A stretch of 64,000 nucleotides of DNA from Photobacterium frigidiphilum (GCF_003025615.1 NZ_PYMJ01000013.1:1-64000), one strand, 5' to 3'. Shown: positions 1 through 8,736, counted from the stretch's first letter. Program-made: numbers and translations. Notes: generated from the sequence alone by a model not told the origin.

Positions 1-3
1 AGT

Positions 4-116
4 CGATCGCTCAATAACATTTTTAACCAAAGTGATCGGCATCGATGTTATTAGGTGATCGCCATGAATGGTATTGGCTGATCGGCATCAGTGTTATTGA
101 GCGATCGGGATGGATG
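4..116. repeat. Tandem 23-bp repeats, probable IS21-family element terminus
   Basis: Three consecutive 23-bp units begin at 33, 56 and 79, each opening with TGATCGSCAT and continuing to a TRTTATTRRG-like end; a fourth, partial unit begins at 102. A 16-bp stretch at 4-20 (CGATCGCTCAATAACA) is the exact inverted copy of 92-107. Multiple short terminal repeats of this kind are typical of IS21-family ends. No istA or istB gene is visible, so the element body would lie left of the window or be lost. The family assignment is inference from repeat architecture. Confidence 0.5.
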
Positions 117-503
117 AAAATATGCAATTGAGCCGCTCACTAAGTGGTTACCATTTTACTCAGCACACATGAGCTGGTTAGTGCCAGTATTCATCACAAT
201 CGCCATCTCTAAGTTGCTATCATTTCGCTCTGAAAAAATGATTCCCGCATAAAGTTCATCTAGACACTTCGCATAACAAGATGGCACCCAGTTTACTCAT
301 AAGCTGGGTGCCAACTTCTTCAACTTACGGTTCTGGGCATCATCAAACATATTGGTATTCAAGCGGCACCAATGGCATAAAATGGCAGTGTTTAACACCA
401 ACAATTGTTTAAAAGTAAAATCAATACGCTAAAAAACCATTTACATCCCAGCTTAATACTTATATGTTGAGTGTGTTGCCAATATAAACGACTAGGTTTA
501 ATT
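117..503. other. Intergenic region upstream of the brnQ leader
   Basis: I see no convincing gene here. A perfect 10-bp inverted repeat (TGGCACCCAG at 282-291 and its complement at 304-313, 12-nt loop) lies in the middle. It lacks a long T tract, so its role as a terminator is uncertain. The promoter for the brnQ leader should lie in the last 150 bases. Confidence 0.4.
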
Positions 504-614
504 ATGCTTTCTCATACAGCCCAACAATTTATGACTTCAATGAAAGTACTAAATCGTGCTGTATTGCGTGCAACGAACATTATCATCGCCATTATTCTAG
601 TTATTATTAACTAG
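504..614 (+). CDS. Leader peptide of brnQ, rich in Ile/Val/Leu
   Basis: This is a 36-codon reading frame. Its C-terminal third is dominated by the amino acids BrnQ imports: the last 13 residues are NIIIAIILVIIN preceded by T. The stop codon falls directly before a set of mutually exclusive hairpins and 105 bp before brnQ. Runs of regulatory codons just ahead of alternative stems are the hallmark of transcription attenuation leaders such as those of ilvB and ilvGMEDA. The peptide itself probably has no function; ribosome stalling on Ile/Val/Leu codons would be the signal. No strong Shine-Dalgarno is seen (GGTTTAATT precedes the ATG). Function is inferred from composition and position. Confidence 0.7.
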   Translation: MLSHTAQQFMTSMKVLNRAVLRATNIIIAIILVIIN

Positions 615-615
615 G

Positions 616-689
616 CTGGCGGTTACTTCCGTCAGCCTGGCTGACGGAGGATATAGTTTTCCCTTCATCTTTTTCAGCCTATCTGACGG
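616..689 (+). promoter_or_regulatory. Alternative hairpins of a brnQ attenuator
   Basis: Segment CTGGCGG (616-622) can pair with CCGTCAG (629-635). The latter is also the left arm of a perfect 9-bp inverted repeat with GGCTGACGG (639-647). A third copy of CTGACGG lies at 683-689. Pairing of the first two segments therefore excludes the second stem. T-rich sequence (657-674) follows the second hairpin but is interrupted by C and A. The exact terminator stem is not certain. Confidence 0.55.
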
Positions 690-719
690 TCCTAATAGAA
701 ACAATACAGGACATGTCCA

Positions 720-2036
720 TTGAAAACACACGACTTACTTGCCATTGGTTTAATGACATTCGCCCTTTTTCTTGGCGCTGGAAATCTCATTTTTCCACCT
801 TCTTTAGGTCTAGAAGCTGGCACAAACCTTTTTCCTGCAATGGTTGGATTTCTTATTACAGCTGTTGGTTTACCCGCTCTAACACTGGTTGTTTTAGGTC
901 GACTCAGTAGCACTCAGAACTTAACCAATCCACTACCTAAATGGTTAGCCCGTACCTTTTGGATATTGCTGTTTACGGCAATAGGTCCGGCTTTTGGTAT
1001 GCCTCGTGCTATTACTGTTGCATATGAGATAGGAATAAAGCCTTTTGTTAATAGTGACCATCTATTACTTTTCTCAATCATCTTTTCTGCAGTAACGTTA
1101 CTGCTTGCTTTTAAACCCGGTCATTTAGTTGATTACATTGGAAAGGTAATGACACCATTGCTCATTCTTATGTTAGTCGCACTTGCATGTGCCGCTATAT
1201 TCTCGCCTTTAGGCATACCACAAGCTCCTTCTTTCGATTACCAACAAGATGCCATTACTCATGGATTGATCCAAGGTTACATGACCATGGATGCTATTGC
1301 TGCGGTCGGATTTGGTTGGGTAATTATTCAAGCAATAAATGCAAAAGGGATTACCGAGCCTAGAGCTGTCGCTAATACAGCATGTAAAGTCGCCATTATT
1401 TATGCCGTGCTAATGACAGGATGTTATGTCGCAATGGGTTATGTTGGCGCAACATCTGCACCTGTTGCAGCTAATGCAACAAATGGAGGCGAAATCTTAG
1501 CTAAATATGTTGCGGGGCAATTTGGTATTTATGGTCAGTGGCTACTGGCTACAATCATTGTAATGGCTTGCTTAACAACAACAGTAGGATTAACCAATGC
1601 TTGTGCTGAATATTACAAGCAAACCTTTAAAACACGCTTTCCAGTAACCGCAATAATCGTCGTAACACTTACTGCTATCATTGCAAATTTAGGTTTAGAG
1701 CAAATATTAACCGTTAGTCTTCCAGCTATCTTAGTTCTGTGTCCTGTTGCCATTGCGCTTGTTCTATCTTCTTTTGTATTGCCTTCTCTTACATTATCGA
1801 ATAAAAAAGAAAAATCATTTACTCATGTTATGGTTTTATTTACCGCTTTATTCTTTGGTGGAATTGATGCCCTCAATATTTTGGAAAAGACGCCTGATAA
1901 CATTCATTCACTATTTCTACAAGCATTGCCATTGTATAACGCGCATGCCAGCTGGTTGTTACCTTGTTTACTTATATTAGGGGGAAGCTATCTAAAAGCG
2001 ATTAAAAAACCTATGTCTGTTGATATAATTAATTAA
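720..2036 (+). CDS. brnQ: BrnQ branched-chain amino acid:cation symporter
   Basis: This inner-membrane carrier takes up leucine, isoleucine and valine with Na+ or H+. The 438-residue length is normal for the LIVCS family, and the protein is made of about 12 hydrophobic helices. The N-terminus has the family signature around FALFLGAGNLIFPP and FLITAVGLPALT. The start is TTG at 720, chosen because AGGA lies 8 bases upstream and the protein then begins like known BrnQ proteins (MKTHDLLAIG). The upstream ATG at 713 is in another frame. An Ile/Val/Leu-rich leader and competing hairpins precede it, so expression is probably set by branched-chain aminoacyl-tRNA supply. It is a single-gene unit with no partner downstream. 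Confidence 0.93.
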   Translation: MKTHDLLAIGLMTFALFLGAGNLIFPPSLGLEAGTNLFPAMVGFLITAVGLPALTLVVLGRLSSTQNLTNPLPKWLARTFWILLFTAIGPAFGMPRAITVAYEIGIKPFVNSDHLLLFSIIFSAVTLLLAFKPGHLVDYIGKVMTPLLILMLVALACAAIFSPLGIPQAPSFDYQQDAITHGLIQGYMTMDAIAAVGFGWVIIQAINAKGITEPRAVANTACKVAIIYAVLMTGCYVAMGYVGATSAPVAANATNGGEILAKYVAGQFGIYGQWLLATIIVMACLTTTVGLTNACAEYYKQTFKTRFPVTAIIVVTLTAIIANLGLEQILTVSLPAILVLCPVAIALVLSSFVLPSLTLSNKKEKSFTHVMVLFTALFFGGIDALNILEKTPDNIHSLFLQALPLYNAHASWLLPCLLILGGSYLKAIKKPMSVDIIN

Positions 2037-2089
2037 GATTGACTTAAGCATTACAAACTCAACTTAAAAATAGCATTGATAACTTTTAT

Positions 2090-2284
2090 TTAGGACGAGA
2101 CAGTGTAAATATTCTTGCTGGTTGTTATCTCTAGAGTTGCGTTCTCTTGAAAAGTACCTTTAGAGGTAACAACGTAGCGGTTAGTTGCCATTACATATAC
2201 CGAAAACATGGAGCCTATATTAGCTCTATCTTTCATAGGGGATATAAGAAACGGCTTCTGAGCGTGACTGATAGCCAACACCAT
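2090..2284 (-). CDS. Hypothetical small protein, doubtful
   Basis: A 64-codon frame downstream of and convergent with brnQ. I do not recognise the product. It has no clear Shine-Dalgarno, no membrane segment and no obvious domain. It may be a chance frame or the remnant of a larger gene; it is listed only because nothing else explains this stretch. Confidence 0.25.
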   Translation of the reverse strand: MVLAISHAQKPFLISPMKDRANIGSMFSVYVMATNRYVVTSKGTFQENATLEITTSKNIYTVSS

Positions 2285-2605
2285 TAGTTACCCATAAAAA
2301 GTAGAACTTTCGAACATATAAATAATAACACTCACTTTGTTTTACCACTTTAAATTTCTTATTAAAGCTAGTTATCGCCATCTGAAGTCTCATAATAAAG
2401 TCGTAGTAAATAATTGAATACGGTGAAGATACCTCTATTTATACTATTTCATTGATGTCAAAAAATAATCATGCGGTCGAGTTAACGATTTAAAAATCAT
2501 TGTTACATAGAGAGAGCTTCACTATTTGAAGTGTTCGCAATTAAACCTTTATGACAGCGTGAGTATTTATGTCGGCGCTATTAATCCAAGCTAACAGCTA
2601 AATGA
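2285..2605. other. Intergenic region, no feature seen
   Basis: About 320 AT-rich bases between the doubtful small frame and the palindrome at 2606. I found no gene, tRNA or strong repeat. Confidence 0.4.
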
Positions 2606-2636
2606 TTTAACAGACCTCTAAATAAGGTCTGTTAAA
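2606..2636. terminator. Perfect 12-bp inverted repeat, probable terminator
   Basis: TTTAACAGACCT (2606-2617) and its exact complement (2625-2636) enclose a 7-base loop. It lies just beyond the stop of the small minus-strand gene at 2655, which it probably terminates. The following T tract on the minus strand is weak. Confidence 0.55.
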
Positions 2637-2654
2637 TAAAACAAAAAAAGAGGC

Positions 2655-2834
2655 TTACTCTGGCTTGCGCTTACCAGTCATGAACTCTTCAAGAATCTCT
2701 GGCGTTAGTTCACCAGCGTCTTCTAGACGCTTTAGCTCTGCCACAATTAGCTTTTGGTCATCAAGAGAAGGAATCGGTAACTCAGGCTCTTGCGTAAGGT
2801 TTTCAGGGACACTCAGGTTTAGATCATCTTGCAT
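2655..2834 (-). CDS. Small acidic conserved-type protein
   Basis: Product unknown. From the ATG at 2834 it is a 59-residue, hydrophilic, mostly acidic protein with a likely helical C-terminal half (LDDQKLIVAELKRLEDAGEL) and a basic tail. I chose this ATG because AAGAGA stands 6 bases upstream. In-frame starts at 2849 and 2858 (TTG) lack a ribosome site. It stands alone, with a strong palindrome just downstream. Too small and plain for a functional call. Confidence 0.5.
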   Translation of the reverse strand: MQDDLNLSVPENLTQEPELPIPSLDDQKLIVAELKRLEDAGELTPEILEEFMTGKRKPE

Positions 2835-2998
2835 GTTTAATCTCTTCATTAGATTCAATCACTGCGATCAGTATACAACAAACCCTAGGCAGAAAACTTG
2901 ATCATAACCGCCGTTGTTTTTTTACTTGTTCAACTGCTTAATAATCAAACTTTCTCTATAAAATTCCATGCTTTCATTCCTCTTGACTCAATAGAAAC

Positions 2999-3304
2999 TC
3001 ACCACGTATTTTGGCTATCAATCATCACTTCATAATCATGTTCTTTTTTATGGATAAGATACAATTCAATTTCGCCTAACTTAGGATGCTTAAAATGATA
3101 GTGTCCATCAGGAAAGTGAGTACTACCATCACCTTGAAAGTCGATCGTGAAATGTTCTATCGAACGCCCTAAATCATCCATGCCATGGCGCTCTAATTGC
3201 GTAACCGACTTCACGCTAAATGTGCCTAATACATCAGATTTATCAAACAAAAATACATGTTCACCAACCAGTTTTTCAATATTTTTCATTGATAATGGAT
3301 TCAT
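2999..3304 (-). CDS. DUF6916-like small protein
   Basis: This protein of about 101 residues resembles the DUF6916 family of small single-domain proteins of unknown role, sometimes found near tail or secretion-like genes. The recognisable part is the second half, a series of beta strands with FTIDFQGDG, a HYHFKHPKLGEIELYLI segment and a closing beta strand. I place the start at 3304 because GGGG sits 6 bases before that ATG; the longer frame from 3340 has no such site. No operon partner is visible. Family assignment is from memory of the pattern and is tentative. Confidence 0.55.
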   Translation of the reverse strand: MNPLSMKNIEKLVGEHVFLFDKSDVLGTFSVKSVTQLERHGMDDLGRSIEHFTIDFQGDGSTHFPDGHYHFKHPKLGEIELYLIHKKEHDYEVMIDSQNTW

Positions 3305-3592
3305 AGCTACCCCACTGTATATGTCTAATATCTTTACCATCAGGTGCGTTTAGTTCATCACCTTCCAATAATTATAGCTTGGCCTACAACTATCCATAAT
3401 ATGTATTGATTGGTTATTTAATTTCATATAATGAATATACAAAAAGGCTGGTCTAATCATACCGACGTATCGATTTTAGGATCTTTTAGTTTTTATCGAT
3501 ATTAATAATAACTTTTCAATAGACATCATCTGGCTATCTTCTTAAAATTCTTCGAATTAATACCCAATAACCATTAGCAGATAATTGTCATC

Positions 3593-4741
3593 ATGACTCT
3601 CTTTCGTTCTTTATTTTTTATAGCTATCGTTTTTCTTGTTTCTTCTTGCTCTTTGCTTGAAATTAAACTCGACTCACAAACAACCCCGCTCACCACCCAA
3701 GAGCTCAACATTAGACTGTTGTCTCGTGATTACAGCATCACTTTTTTTAAGACTATTGAAGAAGCGGCAGATAACATTGCCCAAGCTAACCTCGACGATA
3801 ACGCGCAATATTCTTATACGTTGCTTTGGAAAATTCACAGTGAAGAAGGACTTCAGCAGTCGGTATATCAGGCATCTCCGTTAGCGAGCTTAATCGACAG
3901 TTGGGTATTTACCTACCAGATGAATGATTATTTCACGACAGGTGCGGGTAAAAATATATTTGTAGAACAGCAATATATAGCAACATCAGCCAGCCAGAAA
4001 TTGGTTAAAGACGCAGACACACTCGCGTTTAACTTATTAAAAAAAGCCGACTATTTAACAGCTCAGCGTTTTGTCGCCCAGTTCAGTCAACAACATCCTT
4101 TTGAAAACCTTGCATTTAATAGAACGCCCGCATTTAAAGATTGGCTAACCTTTAACGGTATTGATGAATCAGAAGCGATAACAACATTCGGTACAATGCC
4201 TGAAGCGCTAAGCGATCTATCAGATAGACTCAGCTTAATGTCAAATCAGACACCCAAGTTATTATCATGGAAAGCAGAGTTAGTTGCGCGTAACAGCAGA
4301 GTGAATGGTGAACAGTTAAGCCAAACACTGTCAAATATCAATAATACATCATTAAAATTCCAAGAGTTTATCGATAACAACCCTGAATATATGCGCCTGT
4401 TAGCCTCTGAAATGGGGAAAGAGCTACAACCATTGCTGAATGATTTCGATAAAAAAGCAGGTGAAAAGTTAAATGTTATTACGCAAGAACGTATCGCGTT
4501 AGAAATAATGGTTGAGCGTGAACGTATTGCTATTGGTCAAATGGTAACGAAAGAGCGTGCAAATATAACCACAGATTTAGATGGTATCGCACAAAATGTT
4601 GTCAAAAAAGCCATCGAACAATTAACAGTGATGCTGTCAGACATTCTGATTTACCTAATACTGTTTGTTCTGGTTATTTTCTTTGCACCCTTTGGATTAG
4701 GTTTTATTGTTGGGCGTAAAACCCATAAAACAAAAGCATAA
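3593..4741 (+). CDS. Probable lipoprotein with coiled coil and C-terminal membrane helix
   Basis: Function unknown. The 382-residue protein starts with a lipoprotein-type signal peptide: a short basic start, a hydrophobic stretch (residues 7-16) and a Cys at 19 after VSS. The body is hydrophilic. Residues 220-345 are rich in Glu, Arg, Gln and Leu, with alternating ERIALEIMVERERIAIGQ-type heptads that suggest a coiled coil. A strongly hydrophobic helix near residues 345-373 is followed by a basic tail. That gives a protein anchored at both ends, or a periplasmic domain held by the C-terminal helix. It is a single-gene unit, convergent with the regulator downstream. Confidence 0.6.
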   Translation: MTLFRSLFFIAIVFLVSSCSLLEIKLDSQTTPLTTQELNIRLLSRDYSITFFKTIEEAADNIAQANLDDNAQYSYTLLWKIHSEEGLQQSVYQASPLASLIDSWVFTYQMNDYFTTGAGKNIFVEQQYIATSASQKLVKDADTLAFNLLKKADYLTAQRFVAQFSQQHPFENLAFNRTPAFKDWLTFNGIDESEAITTFGTMPEALSDLSDRLSLMSNQTPKLLSWKAELVARNSRVNGEQLSQTLSNINNTSLKFQEFIDNNPEYMRLLASEMGKELQPLLNDFDKKAGEKLNVITQERIALEIMVERERIAIGQMVTKERANITTDLDGIAQNVVKKAIEQLTVMLSDILIYLILFVLVIFFAPFGLGFIVGRKTHKTKA

Positions 4742-4790
4742 TACTAATATCTAGGTGAGTGTTGAATTAGCTATCACACCCCATATAACT

Positions 4791-4838
4791 AGATTTCGTT
4801 TATAGCTTCTCAACAAAAGAGAAGTTATAAACGAATCT
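4791..4838. terminator. Long hairpin between convergent genes
   Basis: About 19 base pairs (4791-4811 with 4819-4838, one bulge and one mismatch) around a 7-base A-rich loop. It lies between the lipoprotein gene and the convergent regulator, so it probably terminates one or both. Confidence 0.5.
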
Positions 4839-4906
4839 GATAAACAGCAATATTGGAAAGTTTCATTAAAAACCCCAAGGCACACCGACTGATAATCGGC
4901 AACGGT

Positions 4907-5830
4907 CTAAACAAACCTCGCTTTAAATGCCGATGGGCTTAACCCTATAATTTTAATGAAAACTTTACGAAAACTATTTACATCATCATAGCCTATATTT
5001 AGCGTAATTTGCTCAAAACTCTGCGTCGTTGATTCTAATAGTTCACATGCTTTTTGTACTCGAACCCTCTGAATATACTGTATAGGTTTAAACGTAGTCG
5101 CATTGGTAAATTGGCGTAAAAATGTTCGCTCACTCATGCAGGCCAAAGCAGCTAGCATAACTATATTCAATGATTGATTATAATTCGCTTGTATATAATG
5201 CTGCGCTTGTAGTATTTGCTCATTTCCATGACTGAATTTGGGCGAGAAGCTACTATAATAGCGCTGCTCTCTTCGACCAGTATCGACAATAAGGTATTTC
5301 CCAAGTGTGCGCATTATGTGTGGTCGAGTGAATTGTGCAACTATCTCTAACCCTAAATCAATCCATGACATGAGCCCTCCAGCACTAATTATGTCGCCAT
5401 CATTAATCAGCAAACTTTCAACTTTAAGTGATACTTTGGGGTATTGCTCATTGAACTCGTCAGCTAACTGCCAATGCGTCGTCGCTGATCTATTATCGAG
5501 TAACCCCGTTTGGGCAAGTATAAATGTGCCAGCACAAGCAGAGCATAATATAGCTCCCATTCGGTGAGCATCCTTAAGAAACATCAATAATTTTGACGAC
5601 GGTGCTTTGAAATAACTCCCCTCTAGGTTGGGAGGAATAATCACAATGTCACTTGAACTTACACTCTCTGACATTTTATCAGGTTGCACAATTCTAATTA
5701 CAAACTGCATATCATGGTTATGATCTACAATGACCTTATTTGCTAATATAAACAATTCTTTAAACCCAAGCACTGCGCTTTGAAGTGCATGAGGATAATC
5801 GATAATTACTACACGGATAGATTTTGTCAT
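4907..5830 (-). CDS. GlxA-family transcriptional regulator (DJ-1/PfpI plus AraC HTH)
   Basis: A cytoplasmic DNA-binding regulator of 307 residues, the usual size for this family. Residues 1-185 form a DJ-1/PfpI-like sensor domain with the nucleophile-elbow-like segment LCSACAGTFILAQTGLL near residue 100. Residues 205-307 form the AraC double helix-turn-helix (ACMSERTFLRQF, then YDDVNSFRKVF). It is transcribed divergently from the cysteine hydrolase at 5929 with only about 100 bases between them. The simplest reading is that it controls that gene and possibly itself. The ligand is unknown. Confidence 0.85.
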   Translation of the reverse strand: MTKSIRVVIIDYPHALQSAVLGFKELFILANKVIVDHNHDMQFVIRIVQPDKMSESVSSSDIVIIPPNLEGSYFKAPSSKLLMFLKDAHRMGAILCSACAGTFILAQTGLLDNRSATTHWQLADEFNEQYPKVSLKVESLLINDGDIISAGGLMSWIDLGLEIVAQFTRPHIMRTLGKYLIVDTGRREQRYYSSFSPKFSHGNEQILQAQHYIQANYNQSLNIVMLAALACMSERTFLRQFTNATTFKPIQYIQRVRVQKACELLESTTQSFEQITLNIGYDDVNSFRKVFIKIIGLSPSAFKARFV

Positions 5831-5928
5831 TTTTGCACTGATTTATGGCAGTTACGCCATGGGTGTGATTGATTTGTATTTTGCATAATAGCCTCATTAA
5901 ATCATTGAAACAACGCAGAGAGATTATT

Positions 5929-6492
5929 ATGCCAATTACAGCTTTATTATTGATTGATTTTCAAAACGACTACTACCCTACATACACAAGTGCTAAATGG
6001 GCACTATCAGGTACTGAAGCAGCAGCATCAAATGCGGCTATTCTGTTAACCGAATTTAGAAATAAAGGGTTACCAGTTATTCATGTCCGTCATGAGTTTC
6101 CTTCAAATGATGCTCCGTTCTTTTTACCTGAATCAGAAGGAGCAAAGATTCACGTCAGTGTTGCCCCACAAGACGATGAGCCAGTCATTTTGAAACATCA
6201 AATAAACAGCTTTCGAGATACAGAATTAAATCGTATTTTGAAGAACCTTTGTGTGGAAAGGCTCGTTATTGTCGGAGCAATGAGCCATATGTGTATAGAT
6301 GCTGTTACTCGTGCAGCCGTTGATTTTGGCTATGAATGTCATATCGCTCATGATGCTTGTGCAACGCTAGATCTAGAATTCAATGGTGTAGCGGTACCCG
6401 CAGTTCATGTTCATAATGCATTTATGGCTGCATTAAAGTTTGGTTATTGTAATGTGGACAGTACTGACAAATTAGTCGAATTAGTTCGTTAA
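5929..6492 (+). CDS. Isochorismatase-family cysteine hydrolase
   Basis: A cytoplasmic hydrolase of the nicotinamidase/isochorismatase fold, 187 residues. The catalytic Asp lies in LLLIDFQND near the N-terminus, Lys in the VILKHQINSF segment, and the nucleophilic Cys in GAMSHMCIDAVTRAA. The substrate cannot be told from sequence; amidases, isochorismatases and N-carbamoyl hydrolases share these residues. The ATG at 5929 is chosen because an AGAGAG site precedes it and the protein then begins right at the first beta strand. It faces the GlxA-type regulator, its likely controller, and is followed by a broken monooxygenase gene. Confidence 0.85.
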   Translation: MPITALLLIDFQNDYYPTYTSAKWALSGTEAAASNAAILLTEFRNKGLPVIHVRHEFPSNDAPFFLPESEGAKIHVSVAPQDDEPVILKHQINSFRDTELNRILKNLCVERLVIVGAMSHMCIDAVTRAAVDFGYECHIAHDACATLDLEFNGVAVPAVHVHNAFMAALKFGYCNVDSTDKLVELVR

Positions 6493-6535
6493 AGGCATTG
6501 CCCCTTTGATTCTAAATAATAGCAATACCAGTTAA

Positions 6536-6742
6536 TCAGCAAGAACTTTCCCAGGTAATGACAACGCTGAGGTTTCTCGTTTATCAGAGAATGAATTTAT
6601 TATTATTTCTTATTGGGAAAAAGAAGAAAATATAGCAGAGTACCTTAATTGGAGAGAAAGTAATGGCGATTTCTCTCTATTACTGAGCGTCCTTATTCAA
6701 GCACCTAAAATCATAACCTATGAAGTAATTGATAATATTTAA
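6536..6742 (+). pseudogene. Remnant of an antibiotic-biosynthesis-monooxygenase (ABM) gene
   Basis: An open frame without a start codon, bounded upstream by an in-frame TAA at 6533. It encodes about 68 residues that match the C-terminal half of a small ABM-domain protein: a beta strand with EFIIISYWEKEE, a helix, then a closing strand IITYEVIDNI. The N-terminal half is missing or scrambled. It follows the cysteine hydrolase by about 50 bases and probably was the second gene of that unit. Confidence 0.6.
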
Positions 6743-6794
6743 GCTCAACGAAGGGTAACCACTACGAGCGGTAACGAATTAATATCTAGAGACT

Positions 6795-6835
6795 AAAAAG
6801 GCGTACTCGCGATTAACGATGTACGCCTTTTCTTT
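6795..6835 (+). terminator. Rho-independent terminator
   Basis: An 11-bp stem (AAAAGGCGTAC at 6795-6805 with GTACGCCTTTT at 6821-6831) with a T-rich tail. The A-rich left arm lets it also serve the minus-strand small gene that ends at 6837. Confidence 0.8.
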
Positions 6836-6836
6836 A

Positions 6837-6998
6837 TCAATAATCGAACTCACTATGCTCAGAGCTGTCGTAACGTTGCTTAACTATACGACGTTTCTTT
6901 TTACGATCATCTTGAATATAATCTTGAGATTCGTCACCAAAATCTAACTTTGATTTAGCTTTAGCATTTTTATGAAATTTTTGATCTAACTTAGCCAT
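6837..6998 (-). CDS. Small highly charged conserved-type protein
   Basis: A 53-residue protein, basic at both ends and acidic in the middle, with a KKKRRIVKQR cluster. Its ATG is preceded by AGGAA at ideal spacing, and a terminator lies directly at its 3' end, so it is very likely expressed. I recognise no domain; the composition suggests nucleic-acid or ribosome contact, but that is a guess. Confidence 0.65.
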   Translation of the reverse strand: MAKLDQKFHKNAKAKSKLDFGDESQDYIQDDRKKKRRIVKQRYDSSEHSEFDY

Positions 6999-7314
6999 GT
7001 TATTTCCTGAAATACATCCAGTGTGAGTGATTAATAATAGAACACTGGCAATATTAATGCTCTATTATGACAAAATTACGAATATTCTATGTCGAAATTA
7101 CGACAGATGATGAGACTGTTAAATCCATCATTATGACAATGTAAATATTCGTTTCCTAAGACTAATCGAATCACAGAAGCTGTGTACAACAAGATTTTCT
7201 TATCGTCACCATTGTTATTTTTCATTAAAAACAAAAAATATACCAATGTCTCGATACGCTGTGAACTCGTTAACATTTATGAGCAACATGCACTAAAATA
7301 GGCAACTCTTTATA
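6999..7314. other. Intergenic region with only a doubtful frame
   Basis: This stretch holds a 66-codon minus-strand frame (7076-7276) with no ribosome site and no recognisable product, which I do not accept as a gene. Nothing else stands out. Confidence 0.4.
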
Positions 7315-8175
7315 TTAGACAGATTCAATAACATTATTAAAAGGTACCGCTAACATCGCTTCAATCATTTCTGATTTTTCATTATCTTCACGAGAAATCA
7401 AATACAGTGACTGCTCCATCACAGGAGCACCTTCCACGACATGCAATAGACCTTCATCAACACTTTGTGCAACCACAGGTGATGGTAAATACCCCACTCC
7501 ACCACTACCCAAAATATAATCTAACGCCATACGGCTTGAATGAGTATGTAAAATTGGCGTACGTTGTAGCTCATGAATCCGGCTATGCTCAACAGAGAAA
7601 CGTGTTCCCCAATCAAGATATACCAATGGGATATCTCGTACATTTTCCATTGTACAGTTTGGTTTATGTACAACCAATTGTAACTGATAGTCTCGCACTT
7701 TTGTTACTTGTAGGTTTTCAATTCTTGGCGCTTCACTGGTAATCGCTACATCAATCGTCTTATCAAGTAATCGCTTCGACATGCTCTGACGAGGCACAGA
7801 CTCTAAGCGCAATGCTAATCCGGGTATCGAACCATATATGCGGTTTATCCAATCTGAAATACCATCAAATTCCCAAAAAAGTGCAGATGCACCTATCGCT
7901 ATCTGAGTGTTTAACGTTTCAGATAATGCAACATCTTGCTTCGCTCGTCCCCACGTTTGCAATATGGCTTCAGCATACGGCTGTAAACGTTCCCCCGCTG
8001 CCGTTAAATGCACATTACCGCGCTGCCTTGAAAATAAAGGGTTGCCTAGCTGCGATTCTAGCTGTCGAATTCGAAAGCTAACCGCTGATTGCGTTAGAAA
8101 TAAATTATCTGCCGCACGGCCGAAATGACGTGTTTTGGTCACCTCTAAAAACGTTTTAAGTAATTCTGTATCCAC
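7315..8175 (-). CDS. hdfR: HdfR, LysR-type regulator
   Basis: A LysR-family DNA-binding regulator of 286 residues. The N-terminus (DTELLKTFLEV, then RHFGRAADNLFLTQSAVSFR) matches E. coli HdfR closely, and the helix-turn-helix spans about residues 17-36. The rest is the periplasmic-binding-protein-like sensor domain. In E. coli HdfR represses flhDC and activates gltBD. The start is taken as GTG at 8175, where the protein aligns with HdfR's MDTELL; the longer frame adds nine unrelated residues. It is divergent from maoP, the same neighbour as in E. coli. Confidence 0.88.
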   Translation of the reverse strand: MDTELLKTFLEVTKTRHFGRAADNLFLTQSAVSFRIRQLESQLGNPLFSRQRGNVHLTAAGERLQPYAEAILQTWGRAKQDVALSETLNTQIAIGASALFWEFDGISDWINRIYGSIPGLALRLESVPRQSMSKRLLDKTIDVAITSEAPRIENLQVTKVRDYQLQLVVHKPNCTMENVRDIPLVYLDWGTRFSVEHSRIHELQRTPILHTHSSRMALDYILGSGGVGYLPSPVVAQSVDEGLLHVVEGAPVMEQSLYLISREDNEKSEMIEAMLAVPFNNVIESV

Positions 8176-8340
8176 AAGGCTTGCTCTCATAAAGAACGAC
8201 ATTAATTAGTTTGGATATTACACCGAATCACTCAAAAAGGATCGATAAAAAATTTTAATCGTTATGGCGAAAATTACTCGTTTTACAAGTTTGACTCTCT
8301 GCATGATTATCTGCGAAAACCTCAGCAGGAATATAAATTA

Positions 8341-8691
8341 ATGAGAATTTTAGGCAAATTTTACGACGATAAAAATTTCCCTCGAGGCTTTAATCGTTCA
8401 GGTGTATTCACCATCAATGAAGCCAGCATGTTAGAAAATTATGGTCGCACTATGCGCGGCTTACAAGATGGCTCAGTTGCTCCCATTGATGAATCTGAAG
8501 GTCAATTTCTAGCTGAGGTTAATGGACAACAAGATGTCATATCTGAATTCGGACGTTGTTGGACTAAGTATTTAAATCGAACAACGACAAAAGAACGCCG
8601 CTATACATTGTGTGATTCACCACGTAAGCCTAAAGGCTTATACGACTACGATGATGGCAACGGCTCAGATGACAATAGTATTGATTATTAA
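8341..8691 (+). CDS. maoP: MaoP, Ori-macrodomain protein (DUF413)
   Basis: A 116-residue DUF413 protein. The segment FYDDKNFPRGFNRSGVFTI and the downstream WTKYLNR motif are those of E. coli YifE/MaoP, which binds the maoS site and organises the Ori macrodomain. The conserved divergent hdfR neighbour supports the assignment. The acidic tail (YDYDDGNGSDD) is typical. A terminator follows at 8737. Whether a maoS-like site exists here was not determined. Confidence 0.88.
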   Translation: MRILGKFYDDKNFPRGFNRSGVFTINEASMLENYGRTMRGLQDGSVAPIDESEGQFLAEVNGQQDVISEFGRCWTKYLNRTTTKERRYTLCDSPRKPKGLYDYDDGNGSDDNSIDY

Positions 8692-8736
8692 ACTGCTTTA
8701 ACGCCACTCGTCACCCTTTAATTTAATTATAACGAC

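Noticed and set aside
7076..7276. A 66-codon frame on the minus strand
   Set aside because: No ribosome site, no domain, irregular composition; taken as a chance frame.
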